Source: an uncultured Clostridia bacterium
GTDB taxonomy: Bacteria; Bacillota; Clostridia; Christensenellales; Borkfalkiaceae
Direction of reading: 5' to 3'
DNA: 38,906 nucleotides
Assembly: GCA_944328845.1 (NCBI GenBank)
Contig: CALVHV010000006.1
Coordinates: 1-38,906, forward strand
The number at the start of each line of letters is the position of its first letter. Within the stretch, counting starts at the first letter, position 1. The notes under the pieces are model-generated. The model was not told where the DNA came from and did not search any database. It was given only the letters and a program-made list of their open reading frames with translations. This document shows, in pieces, positions 24,483 to 31,476 of the stretch. The position numbers and the translations under genes were made by a program.

Positions 24483-25115
24483 TCAGGCGAAATAAGAGCG
24501 CGCCTTTTCCGCCGCGGAAGCCGCGTCGGGAGTGTACGCGTCCGCCCCGATCTCATCCGCAAACGCCTGCGTGACAGGAGCGCCGCCCACCATCACTTTG
24601 ACCTTGTCGCGAAGGCCTGCAGCCTTGATCGCCTCGATGATGTCTTTCTGGTACATCATCGTGGTGGTGAGCAGGGAAGACAGGCAGACGATGTCCGCAT
24701 TGTTGTCTTTGACCGCCTGCACCACTTTGTCCGCGTCGCAGTCCACCCCGAGGTCGACCACGCGGATGCCCGTGCCCTCGATCATCATCTTGACGAGGTT
24801 TTTACCGATGTCGTGCAGATCGCCCTTCACGGTGCAGATGACCGCCGTGCCGACGGGCTCCACGCCCGATTCAGCCAATGCAGGTTTGAGGACGGCGAGT
24901 GCCGCGTTCATCGCGCGCGCCGCAATGAGAACTTCCGGAACGAAAATCTCGTTGTTTTTGAACCTTTCACCGACCACGCCCATCCCGACGATGAGCCCCT
25001 TGGTCAGAATATCCTTGGGCGCCGTGCCCGCCGCCAGCTCTTCGGTGACGAGCGCCGCCAGATCTTTTGCCTTGCCGCGCTGCAGAAGCGTGGACATCTC
25101 TTCAAACTTTTCCAT
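24483..25115 (-). CDS. Corrinoid-binding protein (MtbC/MtaC/MttC family)
   Basis: The methyl carrier of the system: cobalamin is bound base-off through a His, and cobalt cycles between Co(I) and methyl-Co(III). The 210-residue length fits. Residues 1-88 form the helical cap (LTKGLIVGMGVVGERFKNNE; IFVPEVLIAARAMN) and 89-210 the Rossmann B12 domain with DLHDIGKN (ligand His101), SLLTTTM (147-153) and VGGAPV (176-181). GAAGGAGATACGG precedes the ATG. The start overlaps the end of the ECF S-component gene by 14 bp, while a promoter inside that gene (25148-25176) can drive it independently. Confidence 0.96.
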   Translation of the reverse strand: MEKFEEMSTLLQRGKAKDLAALVTEELAAGTAPKDILTKGLIVGMGVVGERFKNNEIFVPEVLIAARAMNAALAVLKPALAESGVEPVGTAVICTVKGDLHDIGKNLVKMMIEGTGIRVVDLGVDCDADKVVQAVKDNNADIVCLSSLLTTTMMYQKDIIEAIKAAGLRDKVKVMVGGAPVTQAFADEIGADAYTPDAASAAEKARSYFA

Positions 25116-25833
25116 TTTCCGTATCTCCTTCGGATTTGATTGTACCCATTATACTCTCTTTAGGAGCGGAATGTAACGGTCTTTCTTGTTGTAAAACAGT
25201 AAATTTTTGCTCAGAAACGGCGCCTTCCCCGCTCAGAACAGAAAAATCTTGCTCTGGCAGGATTTTTTTGCCATTCCGCCGTGCAAAGTGCACGACCGCA
25301 AAGGCCTTGGAAAGCGGGAGCCACAAAAAGGCGACGGACACGACGGCACAGGCAGCCTGGACCGCCATCACAGGCAGAGATGCGTAAAAATAGGCTGCGG
25401 CGCTCTTTTCCGTGTAGCCGAGCATCCACGGCGTGAGCAGGTCGTCGAAGAGAGTGAAACAGCAGGTCGCCAGCGCCGCCGAACAAGCGAGCACTACAAT
25501 GCGCGCGGAGACGGGCAATCGCTCCGTCAGCCTGCCGATCAGCCCGAACGCGACGGCAAACAGGTTATAATAGATGAGATACAAGAGCACGACGTTCGGA
25601 AAAAAGCCGTACAGCAAACAGCGCATCAGCGAAAATGCCGTCGCCACCGCCATCCCCCGCCTCGCGCCGTACGCGACGCAGAAAGAGAGCAGAAGGACGG
25701 TAATGACCTCCACCCCCTGCACCGCCGCGAGCACAAACTGGCTTGCCAGCAGCAATGCCGTCATCACGCTCATCAGAGCGATCTCCTTTGCCGAGCGGAA
25801 AAGGAGCTTTTGTCCCGACTTATTCAAAAACAC
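25102..25833 (-). CDS. ECF transporter S component, probably for cobalamin or a precursor
   Basis: A 243-residue membrane protein with about six hydrophobic segments (IALMSVMTALLLASQFVLAA at the N-terminus; GFFPNVVLLYLIYYNLFAVA), the fold of substrate-binding S components. The energising EcfA/A'/T module is not in the window and would be shared. Position behind a cobalamin riboswitch and a DUF4430 lipoprotein, and directly before a corrinoid protein, points to B12 uptake. The start is uncertain: GTG 25833, one base after the lipoprotein stop, with GGGG upstream, is preferred to ATG 25872, which lies inside that gene. The hydrophilic C-terminal tail of about 45 residues overlaps the next promoter and may be non-functional. 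Confidence 0.8.
   Translation of the reverse strand: MFLNKSGQKLLFRSAKEIALMSVMTALLLASQFVLAAVQGVEVITVLLLSFCVAYGARRGMAVATAFSLMRCLLYGFFPNVVLLYLIYYNLFAVAFGLIGRLTERLPVSARIVVLACSAALATCCFTLFDDLLTPWMLGYTEKSAAAYFYASLPVMAVQAACAVVSVAFLWLPLSKAFAVVHFARRNGKKILPEQDFSVLSGEGAVSEQKFTVLQQERPLHSAPKESIMGTIKSEGDTENGKV
25148..25176 (-). promoter_or_regulatory. Promoter of the corrinoid methyltransferase operon
   Basis: Minus strand TTACAT (25171-25176), 17 bp, TATAAT (25148-25153), located inside the 3' end of the S-component gene and about 35 bp upstream of the corrinoid protein start. Confidence 0.75.
25192..25209 (-). promoter_or_regulatory. Shared 18-bp upstream motif, copy 1
   Basis: CAAAAATTTACTGTTTTA on the minus strand, 38 bp upstream of the -10 box at 25148-25153. 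The identical 18-mer lies 38 bp upstream of the -10 box at 26637-26642. Likely activator site, with the PocR-AraC protein as the obvious candidate. Confidence 0.65.
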
Positions 25834-25834
25834 A

Positions 25835-26383
25835 TCAACCCCAAACGATATATGTAAAATAGATGACCGCACCGTCGCAGATGGTCATTTTGGAGACGCT
25901 GTTCATCGACTCGGTCAGCGTCATCCCATCAAACTCCACCGTCATCGCCTGATACTCCGCATCCGGTTTCGTTTCCAGCTTGTCCGCATCCACGCTGGTA
26001 TAAGTGTAGACATACTTGCCCTCGGCGGCGTTCTCCTCGATGATGTAGTTATCTACCATGCTGGTCTGACCTTCGTACGTGCTTTCTACGGGCACGCCCA
26101 GCGCCGTCAGGTACATCCCGTACACGCCGTTGCTGCCTTTATAGCAGATCTTGCCCGCCTCAGCGAGGCTGTCGATCACGTCCATCACGCTGTTCTTGTC
26201 CGTGAAACCGCTCAGATCCGCCTCGATCACCGTCGCCTGCGCCTGCGCGTCGGGCGTGATGACGATCTTCATGCTGCCGGAGAGAGCCTTCCCCTCTTCG
26301 CCGTCGCACCCCGCAAACGCAAGGGCGGACACCGCCAGAACAGCGGAAACTGCCAAAATCAAAAGATGTCTGAAACGTTTCAT
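25835..26383 (-). CDS. DUF4430 lipoprotein, probable corrinoid-binding uptake protein
   Basis: A 182-residue protein with a lipoprotein signal (lipobox AFAGC, Cys26), so it should be tethered outside the membrane. The mature part matches DUF4430, the small beta-rich domain also found at the C-terminus of animal transcobalamin and intrinsic factor (ADLSGFTDKNSVMDVIDSLA; YIIEENAAEGKYVYTYTSVD; DGAVIYFTYIVWG). It is the first gene after the cobalamin riboswitch and precedes an ECF S component, so capture of B12 or a related corrinoid is the likely task. GGAGAAATTT precedes the ATG. Binding specificity is inferred from context. Confidence 0.87.
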   Translation of the reverse strand: MKRFRHLLILAVSAVLAVSALAFAGCDGEEGKALSGSMKIVITPDAQAQATVIEADLSGFTDKNSVMDVIDSLAEAGKICYKGSNGVYGMYLTALGVPVESTYEGQTSMVDNYIIEENAAEGKYVYTYTSVDADKLETKPDAEYQAMTVEFDGMTLTESMNSVSKMTICDGAVIYFTYIVWG

Positions 26384-26436
26384 AAATTTCTCCTTACAAA
26401 AAATAAAACGCGTCCCGAAAAAGAGCGCGTCCTGCT

Positions 26437-26470
26437 GCGGTCAAGGGCGGCGTGAGCCGCCTTTTTTCGC
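26437..26470. other. Hairpin in the riboswitch leader
   Basis: GGCGGC, GTGA loop, GCCGCC, followed on the plus strand by TTTTTTCGCC. On the minus strand there is no T-tract after it, so it is more likely part of the leader fold than a terminator for the lipoprotein mRNA. Confidence 0.4.
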
Positions 26471-26507
26471 CGACCCCTTTGCCCGGGGGCGAAAAAACAT
26501 TCCGAAA

Positions 26508-26615
26508 ACGGCAGGTCATCCGACTTAAGAGATCTTCTCTCACGGCAATGGCTGTTGCGGCGGATTTTCACCGCCTTCCCCTGCTCTCTGCACCGACACG
26601 CGGCACAACTCGCTC
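26508..26615 (-). ncRNA. Cobalamin riboswitch
   Basis: On the minus strand the conserved core appears in order: GGTGCAGAG, AGGGGAAGGCGGTGAAAAT, CCGCCGCAACAGCCATTGC, CGTGAGAG, and the B12 box AAGTCGGATGACCTGCC (about 26509-26525). Only small departures from the consensus are seen. It lies in the leader of the DUF4430 lipoprotein / ECF S component genes and should shut them off when cobalamin is plentiful. Downstream, TTTTTTCGCC and GGCGAAAAAA (26465-26500) can pair and probably belong to the expression platform. Exact ends are approximate. Confidence 0.92.
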
Positions 26616-26636
26616 CTCTTTTCACTTGTCTCCCTT

Positions 26637-26665
26637 ATTTTACCGTATTTTCCCCGAAAAGTACA
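26637..26665 (-). promoter_or_regulatory. Probable promoter of the riboswitch-controlled uptake genes
   Basis: Minus strand TAAAAT (26637-26642) with a poor -35 TGTACT (26660-26665) 17 bp away. The weak -35 is consistent with activation through the 18-bp motif at 26681-26698. Confidence 0.6.
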
Positions 26666-26680
26666 GTGCTTTTTTTGCTC

Positions 26681-26698
26681 TAAAACAGTAAATTTTTG
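26681..26698 (-). promoter_or_regulatory. Shared 18-bp upstream motif, copy 2
   Basis: Same 18-mer as at 25192-25209, in the same orientation and again 38 bp upstream of the -10 box. The sequence between the motif and the -10 box is largely different in the two copies. Confidence 0.65.
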
Positions 26699-26712
26699 TA
26701 CCCTTTCCGATT

Positions 26713-26775
26713 TTAAAACCCGCACCGCACCGAACGGTCCGCCCCTTGACGCGCCCACACATATTCGTGCTCCAA
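26713..26775 (-). pseudogene. Remnant of the 5' end of a serine recombinase gene
   Basis: Reads LEHEYVWARQGADRSVRCGF then stop. The first half aligns at DNA level with the recombinase start at 37247 (TTGGAG, TATGTG, GGGCGC, AGGGGC blocks conserved), after which similarity ends. It is part of the left direct repeat. Confidence 0.6.
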
Positions 26776-26975
26776 ACTCTTTCACCCCTCCCCGCCCAAT
26801 CGACGCAACAAACGACAAAATATCTGTCAATTTCGCTCGTCAAAAGAGTATATTTTTCTTAAAATAACGAGCAAAAATGCGCGGAGCCATCCTCCGTGCG
26901 CACAAAAACGCAGGCAAAGGGAAATCCTTGCCTGCGTTTTACAAAGCAGAACTTATTTCTTTCTGGACATTATAT
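26738..26975. repeat. Left imperfect direct repeat bounding the island
   Basis: Aligns with 37207-37545: recombinase 5' end, CGCCCAATC block, CGACAAA-TATCTGTCAATT, AGTATA-TTTTCTTAAAATA, the AAATGCGC and ATCCTCCG blocks, the ACGCAGGC terminator stem, and ACTTATTTCTTTCTGGA. The left copy lacks about 85 bp that in the right copy contain the recombinase -10 box and a palindrome. Confidence 0.8.
26905..26940 (-). terminator. Terminator of the small membrane protein gene, within the left repeat
   Basis: AACGCAGGCAA, ten-base loop, TTGCCTGCGTT. On the minus strand it is followed by TTTTTGTG. Confidence 0.8.
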
Positions 26976-27351
26976 CCAGTATACATACCATTATCCCTAA
27001 AAACACCCCATATCCGGTCATGATATATAAAAAAATGAAAGGATCCACCTCTGTAAATATGAAGAACAAAATTGATGCAATACTCAGTCCTGCTGCCAGA
27101 ATTATATTCAGAAAGGTCAGAATGACCGTCAATAAATAGACTTCTTTCTCTTTGGGACTGTATTCAAAATAATGCGCCCCTATGGTGTCCTTTTGAGGCA
27201 CGATCTTTATCAAAATAGGACCCAATTTGACCTTCTTGCATTTAGATTGAATATAGCCCAAACGTGCGTTGATATCGCCTAACGGCCAAAAAAATATACC
27301 CGCCCAAAAAATAATTACCGCTATTGTTGCGACCAATCTTGTCCATTCCAT
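26953..27351 (-). CDS. Small membrane protein, copy 1 of a tandem pair
   Basis: A 132-residue protein of unknown family with three predicted membrane segments: residues 5-24 (LVATIAVIIFWAGIFFW), about 74-98 and 103-125. A basic cytosolic loop lies between the first two (ARLGYIQSKCKKVKLG, then IKIVPQKDTIG). Copy 2 at 27459-27869 is very similar, most strongly in the loop and second segment, so this is a tandem duplication with a unit of about 515 bp. The duplicated 5' flank (AAATACTATAA-GGAAGC) contains AAGGAAGC, 12 bp before the ATG. A+T-rich. Function unknown; genes of this kind in surface-polysaccharide islands are often accessory or immunity-like, but nothing here proves that. Confidence 0.75.
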   Translation of the reverse strand: MEWTRLVATIAVIIFWAGIFFWPLGDINARLGYIQSKCKKVKLGPILIKIVPQKDTIGAHYFEYSPKEKEVYLLTVILTFLNIILAAGLSIASILFFIFTEVDPFIFLYIMTGYGVFLGIMVCILDIMSRKK

Positions 27352-27458
27352 TATAAAAATGCTTCCTTTATAGTATTTCCGATTGTACCGATCAAAGAAG
27401 AATTCAATATCGGCTTAAAAACTTTCATATTTTTTTACGAATTTTTACAAAGCAGAAC

Positions 27459-27869
27459 TTATTTCTTTCCGGATTTTATGAAATCGATCAGTTCCAGTAT
27501 AATTATCATTATTGCTAAAAAAAATACGTATCCGAGCATGATATATAAAAAAACGAAAGGGTCCACCTCTGTAAATATGAAGAACAAAATTGATGCTATA
27601 CACAGTCCTGCTGCCAAAATTATATTCAGAATTGTCAGAATGACCGCCCATAAATAGACTTCTTTTTCTTTGGGACGATATTCGAAATACTGCGTCCCTA
27701 TGGTGTCCTTTTGCGGCACGATCTTTATCAAAAAAGCACCCAATTTGACCTTCTTGCATTTGGATTGAATATAACCCAACCGTGCGTTGATATCGCCTAT
27801 TGAACCAAAATTCCCTGCTGCAATAAAAAGAATTATTCCTATTACTAAGACCAATCTAAGCCATTCCAT
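27459..27869 (-). CDS. Small membrane protein, copy 2 of a tandem pair
   Basis: A 136-residue paralogue of the protein at 26953-27351. The block GDINARLGYIQSKCKKVKLG is identical, as is FFIFTEVDPF. The N-terminal segment has diverged (LVLVIGIILFIAAGNFG), and the C-terminus is four residues longer, ending IDFIKSGKK. The same C-terminal sequence is recognisable in the remnant at 37511-37540. No recognised domain. It shares the duplicated upstream sequence, and no separate terminator was seen between the copies. Confidence 0.75.
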   Translation of the reverse strand: MEWLRLVLVIGIILFIAAGNFGSIGDINARLGYIQSKCKKVKLGAFLIKIVPQKDTIGTQYFEYRPKEKEVYLWAVILTILNIILAAGLCIASILFFIFTEVDPFVFLYIMLGYVFFLAIMIIILELIDFIKSGKK

Positions 27870-27935
27870 TATAAAAATGCTTCCCTTATAGTATTTTCAA
27901 ATCGGAAAACCCTATATTTTTTATGAAACTACTTT

Positions 27936-28577
27936 CTATATATTATTCAAATCAATCGTCAGTTTAAATTTTTTGATCAAGAAGGCTCTGTAATATGCCA
28001 TAAGAGACGAAAAATTCAATAAAATTATTAGAATATTCATTAGCAAACTGATAATCACTAAAGCTGTATATGTTGATATTTTGGGAGTATAAATTTTAAG
28101 TAAGATTGAAGTTACAACAAAGGTTAATCCAGAAATTATCCCTGCCTTCGTGTTTATTACAGGTTTTTTATTTATATTGTGATGTTTAGCAGAAATAATA
28201 ACAAGTATTATACTTGCTCCCAATGCTACAATTTGTATGATAATAGTCAGCAAATAATCAATCCAAACAAATAAACCAGCATTATGATAAATTGCAAAAT
28301 ATATACAATCTAAAGTTATTGTAAATTCTAGCAATTGTGTTGCCTGTGATAAAAACCCCATAAAAACAGACCATTTTTTTTTATAGAGTATTGAAGTCAA
28401 CCCCGCAACTAACATTAATAATATAGTTACAACAAAAAAATACATTTTAGGATATAAAGCCATTGCTATTCCTAGCCCAATAATATTAAACGGCAGAAAG
28501 CTTGTACATTTCTTTTTAGTAAATACTGTTCCTTTTATACCAAAAATCACATAACTTTCTGCCGTTTTTTTATCCAT
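27936..28577 (-). CDS. Polytopic membrane protein of unknown function
   Basis: A 213-residue, strongly A+T-rich protein with about six hydrophobic segments (FNIIGLGIAMALYPKMYFFV; TILLMLVAGLTSILY; LLTIIIQIVALGASIILVII; ALVIISLLMNILIILLNFSS) and a basic tail. AGGAGGGTAGA precedes ATG 28577, so the longer in-frame start at 28628 is not used. A 13-bp inverted repeat (28488-28500 / 28555-28567) lies within its first 30 codons. The likely promoter is at 28991-29019, leaving a leader near 400 nt. No family recognised. Confidence 0.72.
   Translation of the reverse strand: MDKKTAESYVIFGIKGTVFTKKKCTSFLPFNIIGLGIAMALYPKMYFFVVTILLMLVAGLTSILYKKKWSVFMGFLSQATQLLEFTITLDCIYFAIYHNAGLFVWIDYLLTIIIQIVALGASIILVIISAKHHNINKKPVINTKAGIISGLTFVVTSILLKIYTPKISTYTALVIISLLMNILIILLNFSSLMAYYRAFLIKKFKLTIDLNNI
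28487..28571. repeat. Inverted repeat overlapping the start of the membrane protein gene
   Basis: AAACGGCAGAAAG (28488-28500) and CTTTCTGCCGTTT (28555-28567), followed by TTTTAT on the plus strand. The outer sequences TAAACGGCAGA and TCTGCCGTTTTTTTAT recur in the hairpin at 37621-37672. Confidence 0.7.
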
Positions 28578-29054
28578 TCTACCCTCCTGATAAATTCGGC
28601 TAAAATTCGAAAAACAGCCCCATTCCAAAAAGCCCCCCGATCTTCTGTTACTGTGGTAGAGACATTCGTTCTACTACCGCCTCCTATTACTAACGTTCTG
28701 TTCAGATCTCCATTTATCAAAATTCGTTTTGCCCATTTTGGCCATCTTCGATGATTATAATTCCGAAAATCGAGGCAACTATCTATGAAACGATTAACCA
28801 TAAAACAACATTTTGTTTTAGCAAAAAAATTCTTACTTGCTTGAGAATACTACCCATAAAATTCGATCATGGGCAAATTCCTCCACAAATTGATCTTACC
28901 AATAAAAACATACCTTTAAACTGAATCCTTATTTAAATTTTTACCAATGCTCGAATCAAATGTTCAAAACAAATTTTCTTGTACAAGATGAGTATAACAC
29001 ACAATTTATGTATCGTCAATATTTTATTAAAATGAAACATCTGACCTATAAACA
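28578..29054. other. Intergenic or leader stretch
   Basis: An A+T-rich stretch holding the leftward promoter at 28991-29019. On the minus strand an 84-codon frame (28547-28801) runs through part of it, but it lacks a ribosome binding site and overlaps the better-supported gene at 28577. Nothing else recognised. Confidence 0.5.
28991..29019 (-). promoter_or_regulatory. Strong leftward promoter
   Basis: Minus strand TTGACG (29014-29019), 17 bp, TATACT (28991-28996). It points toward the membrane protein genes at 28577 and beyond. Confidence 0.78.
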
Positions 29055-29091
29055 GTAAAAAGAGCGAGACTTATCTTCTCGCTCTTTTTAC
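29055..29091. terminator. Bidirectional terminator after the glycan operon
   Basis: A perfect 15-bp stem GTAAAAAGAGCGAGA, loop CTTATCT, TCTCGCTCTTTTTAC. It has a T-rich end on both strands and ends the leftward glycan operon. Confidence 0.88.
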
Positions 29092-29178
29092 TTCCCTTTT
29101 TTACATGTCTTTGCATGCTTTTCCACACTAGCTCTTTTTATTTTATATTCGATATAATTTGCAGATATATTCTGTTTA

Positions 29179-31476
29179 TTACTCTTTTTTTCCTTCAAGA
29201 ATACTTATTTTCTTGTCGATACTCGTAATCCGCTCTTTCAACTGCGCGATTTCCTGAAGAAGCAACTCATATTCAGAAAACACCTTATTTCTGTGTGAAA
29301 ACAAAGCGTTTTGCAGCCACCGGCGAGAACGCTCGATCTCTTTATCAATACGATCCGAAATGTCCGCGTATTCCATGGGCTGGAGCAACAATTCTTTATT
29401 GATTGCGTCGTCCAAATTTTCAAGCATTCTATCTTGTATACCAAAATCCTCTGCTAAGGTATCAAAACGAGATGCACCGCGCGCACGGTTTACTAGCGCT
29501 AAGAAGGATTTTCTGAAAATCAAAGAAAAACACATGCCATGATAAGAATCGGTAATTACAAACTCTGCATTTTTTATGTGGTATATCAGCTCCTCGATTG
29601 ATGCATTCTCTAAAATCCCACTCTTTTTCAGGATATTTACCTTATCTTCTGCATTAAACTGCTTATCCGTAATACAAACAAGCCTAAGATGCATTTTTTT
29701 TGCAATCCTTTCCAAAGCATCCGCTTTTTCTTTGGTAGGATCCAGAATATAAGCAAATAAAAAATTACTTTTCGTCTTTCTTTCCGCATTCTCCGCTAAA
29801 AGATCATAATTCGAAACATCACAAATAAAAACGGGATCCAACACTTGCGTTGCCTGGACGCCCAGTCTGTTTTTACAGATATCCACCCCCTCATATTCGC
29901 GCACTGAAATATGATCAAAACGTTGCAACAAGCTATGCACCCTCAAAATTTCCTCTTTCGGGAAAAATCTTTGCGTATTTCCGAACGACGTTGCATAGGA
30001 TATCTTCCGTTTATCATCATTCACAAAATCGAGCATAAAGAAATAATCTGTCTTTATAAATGCATCATAATACCATAAAACATCCGATGCAACAATAAAT
30101 GTATCGATGTATTTATTGTTTTCTGCCATATCCTGCGGCGCATATTTTGCCGTCATGCGATACCCATATTTTTTATTGAATTCGCCGGCATACTTACGGT
30201 CAAAGTTCGGGGGTGAAACCATTGCCACAGATAACCCCAATGAAAGGATATAGTTATACAAAGCATAATTTGTTAGTGTCGAACCATAATTTGACCGCGG
30301 TGTTTCTATCCACCACCCTAATATTCCGACATCGAGCAAACTTGTCTCAGCATACCTCAATGCATCGGAAAAGCTATCTCCTTTACACAGATGATGAAAA
30401 AAACATTGACGCATCTTCGGTCTGTATGTCGGTCGGACGATTGCCGCATTTGTACGTTTTGACAATTCAAGAGCTTTTTTATTGTTAAGTTTTTGAAACA
30501 GCATAAAAGAACGCGCCACAGAATCCAGAAAATCTTTGCCTTTTTGTGTATTGCATAATACCAAAGACGTTCCCTTTCCATCATCCAATGAGGGATCATA
30601 CTCTTTAGCGCCCCAAAAGTCACCTAACGTGATATCCCCTACCCGATCTGATTTTGAATATATACAATCATAGCAACTTTCTCTCATGGACAGTCCCGAA
30701 AGAAAAGCTTTAAAATAATTGCCATTATAATAATCATAATGAACGGTTTTATCTGAAAAAGCAACAGAGAGCAAAGTTCCCCATCCATATTTTTTATCTC
30801 GAAAATCAACGGAGACGATTTCTTTTTTCCCGTTTCCACTTACTTCGTCTAAAAAACGATTATATGCCAAAGGGGAAGGCACGCCATGACAAAGTATATC
30901 TACTGTGATTAGCTTTTCATATTCTTTGTTTAAGAACTTTTTCAACCCATCGACTTGGCAAGGACAACCGCTGAACAAAACGAGTTTCCCTTTATCCAAG
31001 TACTTTTTTACCTGTTGGTAAATACTACCTGTATCGCTCTGCACATATTTCGATTTATACAGCCTTGTTAATGATTCCGAATCGTCAACCGCAATATGTG
31101 AAAGAGTTCTGCACGTCTTATCAAAAGCAGCTCCGCAAACGATGCCCTTCTCCTTAATAACTTTCTCTGCCAACGCAGCAAAGACGCCTCCGCTGCTTCC
31201 TCGTGCCCGAAGCGTTTCGTTACACTGCACGGCAAAATACTCTTGATCAATATTTGTCTTCTCTGTTTTAAAAAGCTGAGGGCAAAATTTTGCGCACAAT
31301 CCGCACTGAACGCACTTTTCATTGATCTCCGGAAACAGGAAACCCTCTCTGTCTTTTTTCATTTCTATAGCATGAAAAGGACAAATATTGAAACATACGC
31401 CGCATCCTGTACAGGATTTCCTTTCAAGCATCTGTATATTGTCTATTTTCTGATTCATCGTGTTTTCTTGTTTCAT
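29179..31476 (-). CDS. FrhB-like ferredoxin/F420-hydrogenase-beta domain fused to polysaccharide pyruvyl transferase
   Basis: A 765-residue fusion. Residues 20-70 hold two 4Fe-4S sites (CTGCGVCFNICP, C22-C32; CVQCGLCAKFCP, C55-C65). Residues about 80-370 match the FrhB / coenzyme F420 hydrogenase beta domain (GSSGGVFAALAEKVIKE; ILCHGVPSPLAYNRFLDE; VGDITLGDFWGAKEYDPS). Residues about 385-690 are a CsaB/WcaK-type pyruvyl transferase (GWWIETPRSNYGSTLTNYAL; ISYATSFG; FVITDSYHGMCFSLIF), which attaches ketal pyruvate to surface sugars. The last 60 residues look like a coiled coil (LLLQEIAQLKERITSIDKKI). The start overlaps the upstream stop (ATGA). Such fusions recur in exopolysaccharide loci. The role of the redox half is unknown. 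Confidence 0.88.
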   Translation of the reverse strand: MKQENTMNQKIDNIQMLERKSCTGCGVCFNICPFHAIEMKKDREGFLFPEINEKCVQCGLCAKFCPQLFKTEKTNIDQEYFAVQCNETLRARGSSGGVFAALAEKVIKEKGIVCGAAFDKTCRTLSHIAVDDSESLTRLYKSKYVQSDTGSIYQQVKKYLDKGKLVLFSGCPCQVDGLKKFLNKEYEKLITVDILCHGVPSPLAYNRFLDEVSGNGKKEIVSVDFRDKKYGWGTLLSVAFSDKTVHYDYYNGNYFKAFLSGLSMRESCYDCIYSKSDRVGDITLGDFWGAKEYDPSLDDGKGTSLVLCNTQKGKDFLDSVARSFMLFQKLNNKKALELSKRTNAAIVRPTYRPKMRQCFFHHLCKGDSFSDALRYAETSLLDVGILGWWIETPRSNYGSTLTNYALYNYILSLGLSVAMVSPPNFDRKYAGEFNKKYGYRMTAKYAPQDMAENNKYIDTFIVASDVLWYYDAFIKTDYFFMLDFVNDDKRKISYATSFGNTQRFFPKEEILRVHSLLQRFDHISVREYEGVDICKNRLGVQATQVLDPVFICDVSNYDLLAENAERKTKSNFLFAYILDPTKEKADALERIAKKMHLRLVCITDKQFNAEDKVNILKKSGILENASIEELIYHIKNAEFVITDSYHGMCFSLIFRKSFLALVNRARGASRFDTLAEDFGIQDRMLENLDDAINKELLLQPMEYADISDRIDKEIERSRRWLQNALFSHRNKVFSEYELLLQEIAQLKERITSIDKKISILEGKKE

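Noticed and set aside
26437..26500. Terminator for leftward transcription inside the riboswitch leader
   Set aside because: Hairpins are present, but the T-tract follows them on the plus strand, not on the minus strand where the lipoprotein mRNA runs. Kept only as leader structure.
26905..27480. CRISPR-like or tandem short repeat signal (ACTTATTTCTTTC, ACGCAGGC)
   Set aside because: The repeated units are the duplicated 3' ends and terminators of the paralogous membrane genes. Spacing is gene-sized and there are no regular spacers.
28547..28801. 84-codon minus-strand frame upstream of the membrane protein gene
   Set aside because: No ribosome binding site, no recognised family, and it overlaps the start of the better-supported gene at 28577. 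Left as unassigned leader sequence, although a gene remnant remains possible.
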